Shown here: piece after piece, positions 23,309-37,300 of the stretch
Layout: every line of letters starts with the position of its first letter
Position numbering within the stretch: position 1 is the stretch's first letter
DNA from: Centroberyx gerrardi
Lineage: Eukaryota > Chordata > Actinopteri > Beryciformes > Berycidae
Reading direction: 5' to 3'
Assembly: GCF_048128805.1 (NCBI RefSeq)
Contig: NC_136005.1
Coordinates: 15,495,760 to 15,559,759, forward strand
Length of the DNA: 64,000 bases
Program-made: the position numbers and the translations under genes
Notes under the pieces: generated by a model
What the model saw: the letters and a program-made list of their open reading frames with translations, nothing else
Database searches by the model: none
What the model was told of the DNA's origin: nothing

Positions 23309-25174
23309 GTAAGGTGGAAGCCACGGCTCTAATCCCACTATAAGACGACTAAATGGCACCGACTAACTAACAGCAGGGCGGAGGGATAAAGCATTGACTG
23401 CAGGTGATAACAGAGGGATACAGGGAGCGGAGGGAGAGAGAGAGGGAGAGAGACAGGCAGCGGGGAAATCCCTACTGAGATCACCCTCCTATTCTCAGGC
23501 CTGGAACCTACCAGCTTTGGACTAAAGCCCTTTAGAGAATTCCCCACCATACAAGCTGTCTAACTCCACAGACTATACCTGAGTCACCCTCCTTCCCTCA
23601 CCCTACTTTACACCCTACATACAACTGTTGATGTCTGCTAAAGCATACATGTCTGAATTTGTCAAGCAAAACCAGTCATAGTCAACTTTCAAAATAAATT
23701 GTAGTTTTATTCTCTTTAATCGGTTTACGGGAAATCACATTTCCATTTTCCAAAAATACACCACACGTGTAGAGATATCTGTGGCATTTAGCAGGATTTG
23801 AGATATTCTATTTCAGTTTAGTAAGCAGGAGTAAACGCACATGCAGAGCCAAAGAATGTCTTGGATTGAGCTTGCATCGGGTCTAATCGCTTTATCCCCG
23901 TTTGTGACTGCATCGCTACAGTCCCTAAAACAAATACCACAACAAGATATAATACGACTGAGACTTTCTAGAGTTGACCGGAGCTATAAATATCCAGGGT
24001 TAGTCAAACAAGTCGCATTTTAGTGCCATTCCCATGCCCACCGCCTCTGACTCAGGCAGGCTTGTCCATAATCCAAGACTAAATAGTGAATATTTGACTT
24101 TCAGCGAGATATACAACGTCATAGATAAGCTCAAATACCACAACATGAGGTGACTCTCACCTTCCAAGTTGCACCACTGTAGTATTGTGGTTGAGAGTGT
24201 TTCTGTCCCTGTGCCACCTCTACGGACTGAGCAAACGTCAAAGGCATTTTGTTAGTTTTTATATTATTAGGTCTGAAACTGATTAGCCTGGCTTTAGACC
24301 AGAATAAGATTCATGCTCTTTACTCTCAAATGTGGTAAACAGAGGTCAGTAGCCATTTAGTTCTCTGCTCCTATTGCTTTTCAGTGTCAGATTGTGTTTA
24401 ATCCTTTATCCCTGTCTGACTCACCACAACTTTAGCGCATGTGGAATTGAATCTTTTATCATTTTCATATGTGCAAGTAGAACTTCAGCTTAAACTCAAT
24501 GCAAGGCTGGCCAACGGTGAAGATGAGGACATTTTTGAAGTTTGCTGCATCCATGGGAGAGAATGCAGTTTATATGTTAGTTTGTTGTGTGTGTTGGCAG
24601 TGGTTCTGCCATGTGACAGGGTTTGAGGTACGTCCACACCCATATGGCCGTTGGTAAAGGGCAGCTCCTGACCCCTGACCACACAGAGGTTCAGTCCAGG
24701 CTGGAGGGAATGAGCAAGCCGGCCTCCGCGGCTTCCTGACCAGCGTGACTTTGTCATTCCTCTCAGCACCTTAGAGATGGAGTTGACCTCAGCATCATGG
24801 CCACTGGGTCAGTGTAAGGTGTGAAGCCACTGACCGATGTCTAAGGTGTCGTCTCTTGTTTTTCTGTTCCCAGCAGACAAACGCGGGAAATTCTTGGAAC
24901 CCAAAACAGGGATCGTAGTCACACTAACTCAATGTTGCCCCCCCTCCTCAAAGCCTTAGACCTACCTATATATAAATAAACATGTGTACAGGCGGTCGAC
25001 TCACCTTTCCTCCCCACCTTCCCGAACCTAAATAAACATGTGAGGGGAAGCGAGGGGTTAATAGGGCCAAGTTTAGGGAATGGAGGAGGAGGAGGGAGGG
25101 GTGAAGGCAAGGAGGGAGGGGTGGAAGGTGAGAGAGGCCCAGGGGAGCTCATTATACTCAGACAGAGGAGACAT

Positions 25175-25176
<2 letters not shown>

Positions 25177-25206
<30 letters not shown>
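25177..25206. repeat. (AC)15 microsatellite
   Basis: Perfect AC run. Confidence 0.92.
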
Positions 25207-25208
<2 letters not shown>

Positions 25209-25643
25209 TATTGCACACATACACACTCTGACACACACGCAAGCCCTAACTTCTTTAACGCACACACAGAGACTTATTACTCCCCCACTGTAACATATGC
25301 CAGCTTAAAGCCCCATTAACACACACAGTTTTATACACATACTTATTGAAACCAAACTAGGTTCTTACTGGTTCCTGGTGGGGTTAAGCCCGCTAGCTAC
25401 ACTATAACATGAGAAAGGAATATAAGTCTTCTTTCCAGCATATTAAACATTGTGTTGCAAACATTTAGTGTCTTGTAACTGTGATGATAAGGTGGGCTTT
25501 TGTCTAAGGTTGAAGGGAATGTTCATACCTGCCTTTGTATGTTCTACGTTATTACAGCAACATTATTTTCAACAGCAGACAGAGGTATATCTGCACTATA
25601 GCAACAATATTACATTATCTTTTTTTCTTTCTACTTTCTCTTT

Positions 25644-25646
<3 letters not shown>

Positions 25647-25676
<30 letters not shown>
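25647..25676. repeat. (TC)15 microsatellite
   Basis: Perfect TC run at the end of a pyrimidine-rich stretch. Confidence 0.92.
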
Positions 25677-25679
<3 letters not shown>

Positions 25680-26106
25680 GTGAGCCTGGCAATGTTTGTT
25701 TACAAACGCTTGTTTTACGATCATCGCTTTAATTGATAGTTAACCGTGGCTCTCCTCTCCCACTGTTGGATGAACATAAACAACTACTAAAGCAAAACAT
25801 GTGTTACTCTCTCAGCTGTGTGTGTGTGTGTGTGTGTGTATGCACATGACCCAGGGTGTGAGAGCCAGGAAAGCCAGACTGGTTTCATTATGGTCCAAAG
25901 TAGCCCATTATGGTTAGGAAAATCATCCAAACCCTAAACAGTTGCCATGGCAACCCAGTCACCTCTCTTTCTTCAACATCCCTCGCTCTCCTCATTCTCT
26001 CTCTTTCAACTTCTTCTCATCCTTCACCTCTGCTGCCTCCACCCATTCCTGCCCCCTCCTGCCCCACCACATCACACACACAGACACACACAAAGACACA
26101 AACTTC

Positions 26107-26109
<3 letters not shown>

Positions 26110-26147
<38 letters not shown>
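26110..26147. repeat. (AC)19 microsatellite
   Basis: Perfect AC run. Confidence 0.93.
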
Positions 26148-26150
<3 letters not shown>

Positions 26151-26859
26151 GCACTCTCTCTCTCTCTTCCCCCAGCGATAGAGTTTCACTGCCTAGCCAC
26201 CTTCCTTCTGCCCTCTCACACTGACTGCCCTCTGCTTCAAGAAAAATAAACCAACGGAAAGGAAAACAGAAGATAAAAAAACAGCAACGGGGTTTGGAAT
26301 TGTAGAGTCTCTATCGTTTTTCCTCTCCGTTTTGCTTTGTTCACCGTTTCTTCTTCACCACAAGCCTTGGCCCTTCCACCTCCTTTCCTCTAATGTCCAA
26401 GTTAGGCTTCTCTGTAGGAACTCACCACAGCTTAATAGCACAATCATCTGTGTAATGGTAAATGCTGACCAGGTCAAGGCCATTGTTATTACTGCAAATT
26501 AACACTGGTCCTTGACTTTGTATCCACCTGGTTACGAAAATATACCTTCTCAGATTAGAAAGTGGAACTTTGATTTACTAATTTTTATTCTGGTAGTTTG
26601 TGTTTTTATCCATTTCAAGAGCTTCGGACATTGAAAAAAGATCACCCTTGAGTATGATTATATTGAAAGCCTGCCATGAGGAAAATGACATACACACACA
26701 CACACACACCTACACACATGCTGAAAAGATTATTAATGACTTAAAGTGCCTCTGTAGTCTGCAGCTAACATGCTTTGGAGCAGAGCCGGTGGTCTCTGAT
26801 TCTTATTGGGTTGTGTCTGATGTCTCCTCTTAATGGCAAAGTCCTCTGCGTTATGATCG

Positions 26860-26890
<31 letters not shown>

Positions 26891-27783
26891 ACGCACAAGC
26901 ACACTTTATTATGTGAGCAGCCATTTGCCTTGTCACTGTGATAAAGCTCTTGGCGCTGTACTGGGGTTGTTTTAAAGCCCAGACACCCTTAGCCATTACT
27001 CAGGTGATATGCCACTGGCTGGTGATCAATGTGTCTCTAATAGAGAGAGAGGGGGGGAGGAAAAAGGGAGCGAAAGAGAGCGATATTGATAGAGAGAGAT
27101 AAAGATAAGCACAGAGAGTGATTGCACTTTTACCTTCACATTCATCACCCTGTTCATAGAGCACTAACTGGCCCTAACCTGCAGTCATTAGTTGCCAGAG
27201 AGCTTTGGGATATGACTACAGTAATAGCCTGTCTAGATGCTGTATTTATGAGGTGCCATCAAAACAATGGCATTTATCTAACCACTCGGATCATACGCTT
27301 TCATCACTTTTATCGCTATGTCTTCCCCCGCATGTGCAGATGTGTGTGCCTGTGTGTTCAAACCCCATGACCCATACTTTAGCGGGAGTGAGGAAAGCTC
27401 AAGGGTGAGTGTCCACTGTGAGGCGGTTAATGCCCCTTAAAGTTCAGCCAAATCCTGGGGTCAACTGCTATGTTTCTGTTAGACTGTTTGTCTGTCTGAC
27501 CTTCTTTCTGTTCGTCTGCCTTACTGTCCATCAGTAAGTCTATCTTAGTCTTACTGTCTGTCTTATTTTTGCGTGTCTGCCAGTCTGTCTGCCTGTAAAC
27601 TGTTGAGCCCATAGAGGCTTGGAGAAGGTCGGAGGTTAAAAGAAAGAAGAAATAAAATAAAGAAATAAACAAAGAGAAGGATTTGACTGTGAAGTATTTT
27701 GTCTGTGCATGAGAAAGGGAAGCCAAAGAGAGCAAAGAGGTACTGGGCTTTGATAAGAAGGTTGAGAGACGGGGGAGTTGCTA

Positions 27784-27810
27784 GTGTGTGTGTGTGTGTG
27801 TGTGTGTGTG
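27784..27810. repeat. (GT)n microsatellite
   Basis: GT run of 27 bp. A second TG run of about 28 bp lies at 27907-27934. Confidence 0.9.
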
Positions 27811-27901
27811 CGGGGGTGGGAGATGGTTTGGGGAGGGCTACAGTGCCAGGCGATGCAGGAGGGAGAGAGGGTGCGTCTGGAAAGCATCAAGCTATAGCTC
27901 A

Positions 27902-27936
<35 letters not shown>

Positions 27937-28078
27937 CGTGCGTGCGTGTTGTTTTGCTTCTCTGGTCTCTGGCTTGTTAACCTGCGGGTCACAGGCAGCT
28001 TCAGGTGATGAAGTCAATGCCTGGCACATAGCATGGGAATAATGACCTCTTCCCTAGCGAGTACATGCTTATGAATAA

Positions 28079-28105
<27 letters not shown>
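28079..28105. repeat. (AC)13 microsatellite
   Basis: Perfect AC run. Confidence 0.9.
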
Positions 28106-28109
<4 letters not shown>

Positions 28110-28472
28110 AACATACATATTGTGCATGTATTCATAGCCTCCTCTTGCTATTCCCTCTCATGGTTGAGAACAGCCACGCCAAAGATCCTTAACGCCTTCT
28201 GCTTGTGCCGAAGTTTGTGTAGTAAAATGAATATTTCCATACCGACTTTACCACAGCCAACTTATCTAGCTGCTGCATTATCCTTCCCTAGTTATCACTT
28301 GTTAGGAGAACCGGAGCCTGGTTTCTGAGGGGAAATCCTCTCCTTCTCTGAGATAAGACAGGTTAGAGGTCTGTCACATCAATGCAACATTGTTTGGTGG
28401 GAGGGGGGACTCAGCTTTCAGATGAATGTTCATGTCTTTGTTCAGCGGTTGAGTGTGTGTATGTGTGTGTGT

Positions 28473-28504
28473 GAGAGAGAGCGAGAGAGAGAGAGAGAGA
28501 GAGA
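28473..28504. repeat. (GA)n microsatellite
   Basis: GA run with one GC interruption, directly following a TG tract. Confidence 0.9.
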
Positions 28505-29814
28505 CCAGCAGCTGGTATTGTGTTTGTGTTTTGCCCTGTGAGACTTGGCCATGGCCGGTGTTATATTACATGTACATGGCTAGAGTTGGCTGGGCGAGGT
28601 GGGGTGAGCTGGCTTGATAGCGGCGCAGTGAGGGGTGACAGATGAGCGGGTGTGGGCTGGTACCAGGCAATTAAGCCAGTGTCTGACACCCAAAGTGCTT
28701 CACGAGCTCTGGCACAGGCCGTTGGGGTGTGGAATTTGAGAAATGCATTTGATCAGTACGGTGTATCTATGCGGGTGTTACTTTGGACGACTACTGGGGA
28801 CAAAGCAGCCACCAGAGAAGAGGGCTAGAAAACAGAGAATGGAGGAGGAGAAGGAGGAGGAGGAGGGCAAGGAGGGGCAGCAAGGGGTTTGAGTGTTTAA
28901 ACCTCATAAATGCATGTACTTTCATCACACATTTGAGAGCATATCAGCTTTGTTAAGCATTGTCGTCAACGCAAACTTAGTTCCCTACCTGCCCTGCACA
29001 GAGATATCGTTCTGGCTGCTTTACTGTAATACACAGAGAATGGGATGGGAACAGAATAACACTCCAATCTAATGGACAGACAGTGAGAAAACATGTGTTC
29101 AAGCACTCAGTATTGTAACAAACCAACGAAACAATACACAAGCACATTGTAGGACTGTTTGATTAAATATATGGGGGGATTCAGTGAAGTGAGCAACTGA
29201 TAAAAAATTTTAAAAAGTGAGTACAAGCCTCCCAATTCAGATTGTCTGGACAAGTGAAGTGAACTGGGGGAGGGTCCAAAGATATTTTATCTGGCCCTGC
29301 TCACACCCTGCCTCCCTCCACACTCAAAGGGAATCCCATCTTTTGTCTTTGACCTCAACATTCCTCAGAGTGAATTCCAGGCCAGTGTGTGTGTGTGCAT
29401 GTGTGTGTGTGAGCATGCGTGTGTGTGCGTGTGCGTGTTCACCTTCAGACTACTTAAAGTAATTAATATGATCCTCAGCCATGCAGTTTTGAGGGTTGAA
29501 TAACTTAAAGAGGAAACCTATACCTTGGTTCTGGCTTCAGTGTCTCGTCTACAGTTACGGCCAACCTGCTTAGATGAGTTTCTCAGGAAGAGTTTACTGC
29601 TGATGAGAAGCGAGCGCCGGTTCAGTCATTGATCTAACTCTGCAATACTGAGATGCTGTGATGGTTTTTATGGATCTTATGTTTTATATATGTATGTACA
29701 TAAGACATAGGGTGTACATATATTCTGTTCATTTAAACTTATTCTGTTTTTACTGAGGTGAACTGAAATGAAATACATTAATATTCCAGTCTGAATTCTC
29801 TGTAGTTGTCTATG

Positions 29815-30557
29815 CTGTGTTGGGGAAATTACTCCCAATCTGTTATTTATCAAACTATTAACATCTTCACAATACTAGAACTTCAATAACGTCCTGAAAT
29901 TACTAGCCTAAGAGTACACTGTGGCTCATCAAACTAACACTGCTTTGAAATAGTAGTTCCACTACATACAAACTACACGTTCTTTGTTTCTAAAGCATGT
30001 TTGTTTCTATACCTTATTATACTTCATGATATCCTGTAAGGCTGTTCTAGAGGCTTTACTCACATAGTAATCTCCACAAGGCTATTTGAATTTGGATAGT
30101 AAGGGAAAAACCCCATCCAGGCTACAACTGCCCTTTTGGATTATAAACAAATTTTTTATAATCCAAAATTGTATCTTTTCATCCTCTTGAGCAAGGGGGT
30201 TTCACCTGGACTTCAACTGGCACTGAAAAGGCCTCAGCATCAATGTAACTGACACTGAGAGGGAACAAAACAAGGAACAACTATCCATTTAAAAGCCTAG
30301 TCTACACTGAGATAATGAATCAAGCAGTTAGGGCATTAACCTATAAAGTTGAGTGGACAAAAGGAGACAAAAGATAGGGTAAAAAGGGGATAACATTTTG
30401 AGGCCTTACTGTTTACTTTAAGGAAACATGTGCCCACATATCTGAACAACATGCAAAAGCAGTGACCAGCTTAAACAACTACACTTGAATTTGGCTAGCC
30501 TACTACTACACTAATACAAAATGTAGATGAACTGGTAGGTACCACTCCCTAACACTG
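29815..30557. mobile_element. Probable hAT-type element, about 740 bp
   Basis: The left end 'ctgtgttggggaaattac' and the reverse complement of the right end, 'cagtgttagggagtggtac', form imperfect terminal inverted repeats. The flanking octamers TGTCTATG (29807-29814) and TGTCTTGG (30558-30565) match at 6 of 8 positions, consistent with an aged 8-bp hAT target duplication. There is no transposase frame. A perfect 14-bp hairpin lies inside (30134-30168). Confidence 0.55.
30134..30168. repeat. Perfect 14-bp inverted repeat
   Basis: The arm TTTTGGATTATAAA (30134-30147) and its exact reverse complement (30155-30168) are separated by a 7-nt loop. It lies within the probable hAT element. Confidence 0.85.
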
Positions 30558-31155
30558 TGTCTTGGTGTGTTGTGAAGCGGCTGGTGCCTTCAGGTGCACG
30601 GCTGTCACAGGACACCATCAGTGGATCTACTGTTGTGCATGTACTGCCACCTACTGACAGAAGAAAGTACTGCAGCAACAGCAGCATTCTGGTATTATGA
30701 GTTGGGACTGTGGGAGAGCGACACCTAGCGGTAAAGCAGCAACATTGAGTCATAGCAGAAAGTAGCAATGGGATAAGCAGCAGTGCAATAATAAAATGGC
30801 AGTGGGGTTACAAGTTATGTATGGCAGGACCTTAAATCTGATCTGTTCATTATTCTGTTATTCTATGTTCTCCATGGTCCTGAACTTAAACCTGATAACA
30901 TAACTACCTTAGGTGCAGCTCATTTTGAGAATACCATATGTCCTTGGTTAAAATATATACTGTATATCATGAAGAAGTGATTGGAGTAGTCTAAGAGAAG
31001 TAGCAACTGTATAACTGCAGCTAAGAACGTAGGAGGATTGATACCTTATTATTTCTATATTGTCTTCATTTTACAGGATAACACTATTTATGGCCATTTA
31101 TAACATGTAAACAGCATAAAATGCTCAAAGATTCATAGGACACGTTACAAAAGTG

Positions 31156-31161
31156 TTTATT
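31156..31161 (-). terminator. prdx6 polyadenylation signal
   Basis: TTTATT on the plus strand reads AATAAA on the minus strand, 221 bases past the prdx6 stop codon. It is the first canonical signal downstream, so the 3' untranslated region is probably about 240 bases. Confidence 0.65.
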
Positions 31162-31381
31162 CAGGGAAAAGTAAGCAAGGCACTGTACAATGATACTGGT
31201 CCATTGCTGGACACATTACACGACTAGTCACACTAGTAAACACTAGTCATAGTGTCAGATAAGCGCGTAAAGTTGGTCAGTTATTCAAGCTATTGTTCAA
31301 ATATTGCTAGATCAAATAGCAGTAAACTAGAGCAGGCTCCTTGGTGAACTTATCAGGACTGTGCTGTAACAGAGTCTCTCT

Positions 31382-34300
31382 TCAGAGCTGGGTGTAGCGC
31401 AGGTAGCTCTTCCCAGAAGGCAGCTCTTTAGTGGTCACACCACTGGGGAAGAGGGCTGTGGCCTCAGCATCAGACAGAGAGGGAATCACCATGACTTTGT
31501 CACCAGGCTGGAAAAGACATGAGAACAGAGAAGTGGGATTTGGAGGTGGGATGTATTTCTGACCACAGTCTAGAGGAAGCCTTCTGTGTGAAGGTACTCA
31601 TGTAGCGGCCCCTCATGACTTCAATCTCACAGCTTGTCATCTCTGCAATTGGTAAAATTACAGGGCTAAGCAGCTCCAAGATATGCTTCCTTATCAGCAA
31701 TTGTTGTCAATTTCTATATGATGTATAAGGTTCTGCTTTTTCCTATCCTCAGTGAGAGCTTCAATGTTACTTATGTGCTTGATGTGTGCACAAGTAATGT
31801 ACCTGTGATAATGCCATCTGTTGTGCATCCATATTTGTTTCCTGACTTTATCGCCCGGGCTGCTGATTGGTGTGAATAAATGGTTTGAGTGTGTACCTTC
31901 CAGTCGACAGGAGTGGCAACCTTCTTCTGTGCGGTGAGCTGCAGAGAGTCGATGACTCGGAGCAACTCGTCAAAGTTCCTCCCTGTGGTGGCTGGGTAGA
32001 GGATGGACAGCTTCAGCTTCTTGTCTGGGCCAATCACAAAGACCTGGAGGAGGGTTCAGCAAAACACACACAATAAGCCTCAGTTTTTGCATATTCTATG
32101 CAAAAGTGTTTGTTTCCATTGCCAGCTTTGCTGTTCATTCATAGTATTCTGATGATAAATACTTTCCGAAACTTTCCAAAACTTTCCAGAGTCCGAAATT
32201 AACTTTTTGGCTCACCTGCCAAGGGCTGGTAAACTAAAACAAATTCACCTGCCAAGAATTTTTTTTAACCAACTAAATTAATTGATATACATTTTCATAG
32301 AAATATGTCACCCTACCTGTTTTCAACACTATTTCATGTACAGAATGATGTACTGTGTGAGTAGATTTAGAGTTTCAATTAAAAACTTGCTCACTCACTT
32401 TCACAGTGGATGTTTTTTGTCCTCACACCTGCTATGTGTCGCCATATAGAAATAACGTTGAATTTCAATGAACGTTAGACCAGTTAACCATCCAGGCAGC
32501 AGAGAAACAGGAGGAAAAGCATTAGTTTAGATGCTAAAACTTTGTGTAGAGCCAGCTTAACAGGCAGCCAATCAACAGCCTGTTTGATACAGAGCCATCG
32601 TTTTGCTCTGATTTGATTGTCTCATGGTTTAAATAAGATTTTACGGTGGTCAGAAAGGATGAAGTTTGAGAACAGCACTGATATTGGCCAGAAAGACCCT
32701 TACCGATTTATCTGCAGAAGACAAATTTACCGGCATTTGGCAGGTGTTAATTTTGGATACGGTCCATTGGCTGTGGTTGTTTGATTACAATCACCTGCTG
32801 TCCGCCTACCAAGATGGCAGTGTGGTGATATAATACTAAATTTATCCAGCATTGATAAAGGGTCCATTTGTGTGTGTGTTAGTGAATGAGAAAGGGAGGA
32901 CGGGGCTCTTACACAGCGAGCAGTGAGGGGCATCCCGTCCTTGTCTCTCTCATCGGGGTCCAGCATGCCCAGCTGGACCGACAGCTCTCTCTTGTCGTCA
33001 GCGATGATGGGGTAGGGCAGCGGGCTGTCGGCGCCATCACTGTTAAAGGCCATCACATCCTGTACAGAAAGACAGGGCACATGATTTCAGACACAATTTA
33101 ATCTTTAATCCTTTTCCTCAGTGGGTGTGTGTGTTCAAAGTAACACACTTGCATCTCAAGTTAATAATTCTCAGCTTCTTGATGGACATCTCCATCCTTG
33201 CGGCAGAGGACTTGTCTGATAAGATACAGAGGTTTGATAAGAGTTTACTGTAGGTTGACTAGAAACTCCCAGCTGCCAATCTGTAACTCATGCATGAGCC
33301 ATAAACGGAGGTTCAGTGGCGAACGACGTCCTGTGACGGCTTTGAACTTCCAAGCCTGGTCACTAAGACTGGGGGACACTTTTGTCGTCATACAGATGCT
33401 TGACTGCAGCACTCAAAAAGCTTCTATTTTTTTGTTTTTTTGGAGGGAGGTGGTGCTGCCGTAACTTCAAACCCAAACAGTTCGTCTAATCAGCATTGGC
33501 CCAGTGTGGGATTCCAGAACTTGTCTCTACTTCCTCTTGGACCAATCACAGGCCTTTGAGAGGAGGTGTTGCTGTAACGTAGCAACCCAGTTGAGAGCCA
33601 ATCACAGTGGGTCCCGTTCGTGTTGAGGGTGGGGATTAACCCATGAATGCCTACTTGACCCCTCCTTTTCCTCCAGATAATGCACGTCCACATGCAAAAT
33701 TAGGATGCAATTTGTAGTTACAGGCCTAGACTAGTAGAAGCTTAGTTTTATAATTATGTTGGCTGATGGGAACAGTTTTGTTCCTTAGATCTGCAAGGTT
33801 ACAGCTTCTAGGACATTCAGAGAATAATATTGGAAAACTGACACTAAGTGTTTTCAGTTAAATGGGAGTGGGAATATCAGATTGTGGGACAGATTGCAGA
33901 GCCATCTGTATAAAATTAAGCCTGGTCAGGACAGTAAAGCCTTGGCCCAGTCTCACAGGGGATTTAACAGGTGGAGTTGGAGGATGATGAGCATTTTGCA
34001 GAGGGTCAGATGGCCGATCACAGGAACTTAGGGCATTGCTGCCAAAGTTTACAGATGGTGACCCATCTGCAAGCTTTCAAATGTCAAAGTTATGCAACAC
34101 AAGTGTGTGAGAGTGGATTGACATCATCTGACCGAGTCTCGCTCTACCCACAGTCCCCTGATCTGTTATCCTTTAACCTCTCACACACACACCACATATA
34201 GAGGCAGAGAGACACCCTGGAAAAGGTCTGTGTGTGTGTGTATGTGTGTGTGTGTGTGTCCCCAACCTTGCTCCAATTGCGGTGGTCCTCAGCACTGTCG

Positions 34301-37300
34301 ATGGACAAGGCAATCATCTTGACACCCCGTTTCTTGAACTCATCGCTGAGCTGAGCAGCACGGGCCAGCTCAGTGGTACAGACAGGAGTAAAGTCCCTTG
34401 GGTGGGAGAACAGGATACCCCACCTACAGAGGGAAAGAGGGGACGTTTTTTCATGTTATTATAACAATGATGTCTCTGGTCTACACATATTTTGTCCAAC
34501 CATTCATCACATGCTCTATAGTGGCCTGGTTTAGAAACATGAGCGTGACAACAGTATTGTGAAAGCAGCAAATAAAATCCTTGGCATCCAGCAGTCAACC
34601 CGCACTGAGTCTTAGGCAAAGTCCAGAGTATTATGGGCTGCCCTTGTTACTTCCTTCTGGTCACAGGTTCAGGGCAGGCGACCACAAGCTAAATCAAGCA
34701 GACTTAAGTTCTCGTTTATTCGACAGGCTATAAAACGGCAGTAACAGAACGACAATCCACCGCATGCTCTCACTTCCTTGAGTGTTTTACACACTTTACA
34801 TAGTTCACCAGTTGTCTCTTAATGTGTCTATATTAAGTGTCTTACATGTATTTTTGTCTGTTGTATGTATTTATGCCTTGGTGCATCCAAGTTCCCCATT
34901 AGGGACAAATAAAGTCTTCACAGAGAGGGACTGAAGGGAGGCAGAGAGAGAGACGGGAATAAGATCACAAGGTTAGGAAGGAGTGGGAGCTGAGACAACA
35001 GAAGAGGGGAAATGGGTAAGAAAGGAGAAAACCAGAGAAAACAAGTCTCAGTGGAGGAAATACCACAACCAGCCGCCATAGATTGGAGCAACAGGTGTAT
35101 GTGCATCTGGCAGACTCAGACCCAAGACATTAAACCCAGCTGCGTTGTACTGGGAAAGTACAGCGTGCTGCACAAGGAGGGGGTTTAAGGGTACATTCAT
35201 CTTCTTATTTTCATTTTACCAGACAGCTGCAGAGACTGGGGACATTTTTAAGAAAATACTTGGTGTACAATTCTTATGTACTTTTTGAATCTTTAATTCT
35301 ATTTTTGCTTTTTTAAAATCAGGGAATCATACAAAATGTTTCATTTTGTAGCAATTCTGAAGCTTCTAAAACTGCATCTGCATTTTTTTATGATGTGTGT
35401 GAAATAAATAACCAACTGCTTGAGTGATTGAAGACTTCAGTTCTGCAGACCTTGTGGTCTCCTGCTATCTACGCTCCATAACCACAAAGGTAACTCAATG
35501 ACTTGTGATGCACATCACATGAGCACAGAGGCAACAATACAGCTTTGCTCCTCACTCCCATGGTGCTTTGTCTGAATAGAGGCAGTGTGATCACCTGATT
35601 AAAAGGGAAATCACATAACTCTATGAGGAATGTGTTCAGGCTGGTGTTGCTTGGGGAATTGCAAAGAAAATGAAAACTAGTTGGACAACTAACTGATTTT
35701 AGTGCAACACCTAAACTGTCAATTTGCATAAACAACATGGTCCTGCCAGGGGCTATCACTCTTTTTGGGTTGTAGATAACAAGGACCAAAGTTGAATCGG
35801 TTTAGAAAGGAATTAAACCCCCATTCATAGGTGCATAAAATAAGATAAGATAGCACTTTATTGATCCCCCTCGCTCTGCTGCGACGACACTGCCTGCACA
35901 TTTGTCCACTTCTACGTCTTCTCAGCGGTCTGTCTAGTAGTGTTTGTCTAGCCATCATTAGTTGTTTTCTGTTCGCCACTATATATAGCCTGGTTTTGTC
36001 TCTTTTTAATGGAGAAGAATGGAGTAAAGATTTGTGATGTGGAATTTCCCTGGTGTTTATTCTGCCTGCCAACTACAGGCAGACACAAAGCTCTCTCAAC
36101 GCTGTCCTTTGTGTCAACCAGGACAAACATAATGGAGGCTTGAAAAACTAGGCCACCATTACAACAGGTGGTCTTCTCTCACAATCCAGCACCAATAGAG
36201 CTCAACAGTGACCGCCCACTTTTGAACGGCTCCGGTTCCAGGAAGTGAATTTCCCATTCATTCCTCCACTGACTTTTCAGAAAATCCTTATCTAGAGAGT
36301 TTTAAGCCAACCAACTACGAGATGAATCGTGACCATAAAACAGAAAAAAAGGCAAAGGGTTTGCCTTTTTTTCCGTTTTCCCATTTTTTTTTTTTTTGCT
36401 CCGAATCAAAGCAATTGATGCAATCTCAATAATGGGTTAGAGTCCTTGTACTGATAAGCAAACAGTTCTGCAAGTGATGGCTATTTGGAAACTGGAGCCA
36501 ATAACACTCTTGCAACATCTCTGCTCATGCAATGTGTGCCAAACCTTCATTACAAGGAAGGAGGAAACACAATTGTGTGTCGTATAATGAATATGATTTA
36601 ACTATTGGTATCTCTCTGCTCTACTGATACCACTGAGGCTCGGAGGATTAGACAGTAGGATGGATGCCAACGCTGGACACAAGCGCTGAACGACTGTCCA
36701 AGTTCACACAAACACACACAATACTGGCCTTGTCCTCTCTGCTCTTACGCCTCACTGAATGAGCCAGCTAGACAGAAAAAAAAATGCTGAACCACTTGCA
36801 TAATATCCACCTCATATCAGCATGAACCAAGTTTTTTTTTGCCGTAACTCTCTTTTGGTCTGCAGCTAATACATGACTGTCTTCAGAAATACAAAACTAC
36901 ATCTCTGTAGGCTGGAGAACCAACATTAGCCTACATATGTGGAAAAACATACAGGATGAAGATGAAGATATTTGATGTATATTATATACAGGAATCTACA
37001 AAGTCAAGTACTGTTATGTTATCCTAACTTTATCCAACTGAGTCATGCTTGTATAATTTCGCCTGTGCCAACCACCAGGTGTCAGTGACATTGACGTCAG
37101 GTACTGACTCGGTTTTTGTCCAGTCTCTAGTCACCTAGTTGTCCACACAGCTTGGCTTTTTGATTCTTGAATTAAAAATTAAACTTTTCCTAGCCGTGCC
37201 ACCTTGTTCATACTTCCTCAATCAGGCAACAGGCCCACACACAACCAGCTATCATCGCTCAGTCAATGTTACAACAGTTACAAGCAGAGTTAAAGCTCAA

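Larger units (their letters stand above)
17585..29814. other. Gene-free stretch dominated by simple repeats
   Basis: No gene recognised. Open frames of more than 60 codons are repeat translations or lie antisense to them. The longest simple repeats are listed separately. A polypyrimidine block at 22865-23010 (TTTCTC-type) and a purine block at 23129-23171 lie close together. A possible 50-nt exon is at 23259-23308. GC-richer patches at 22440-22600, 24640-24790 and 28530-28740 have no identifiable function. Confidence 0.5.
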
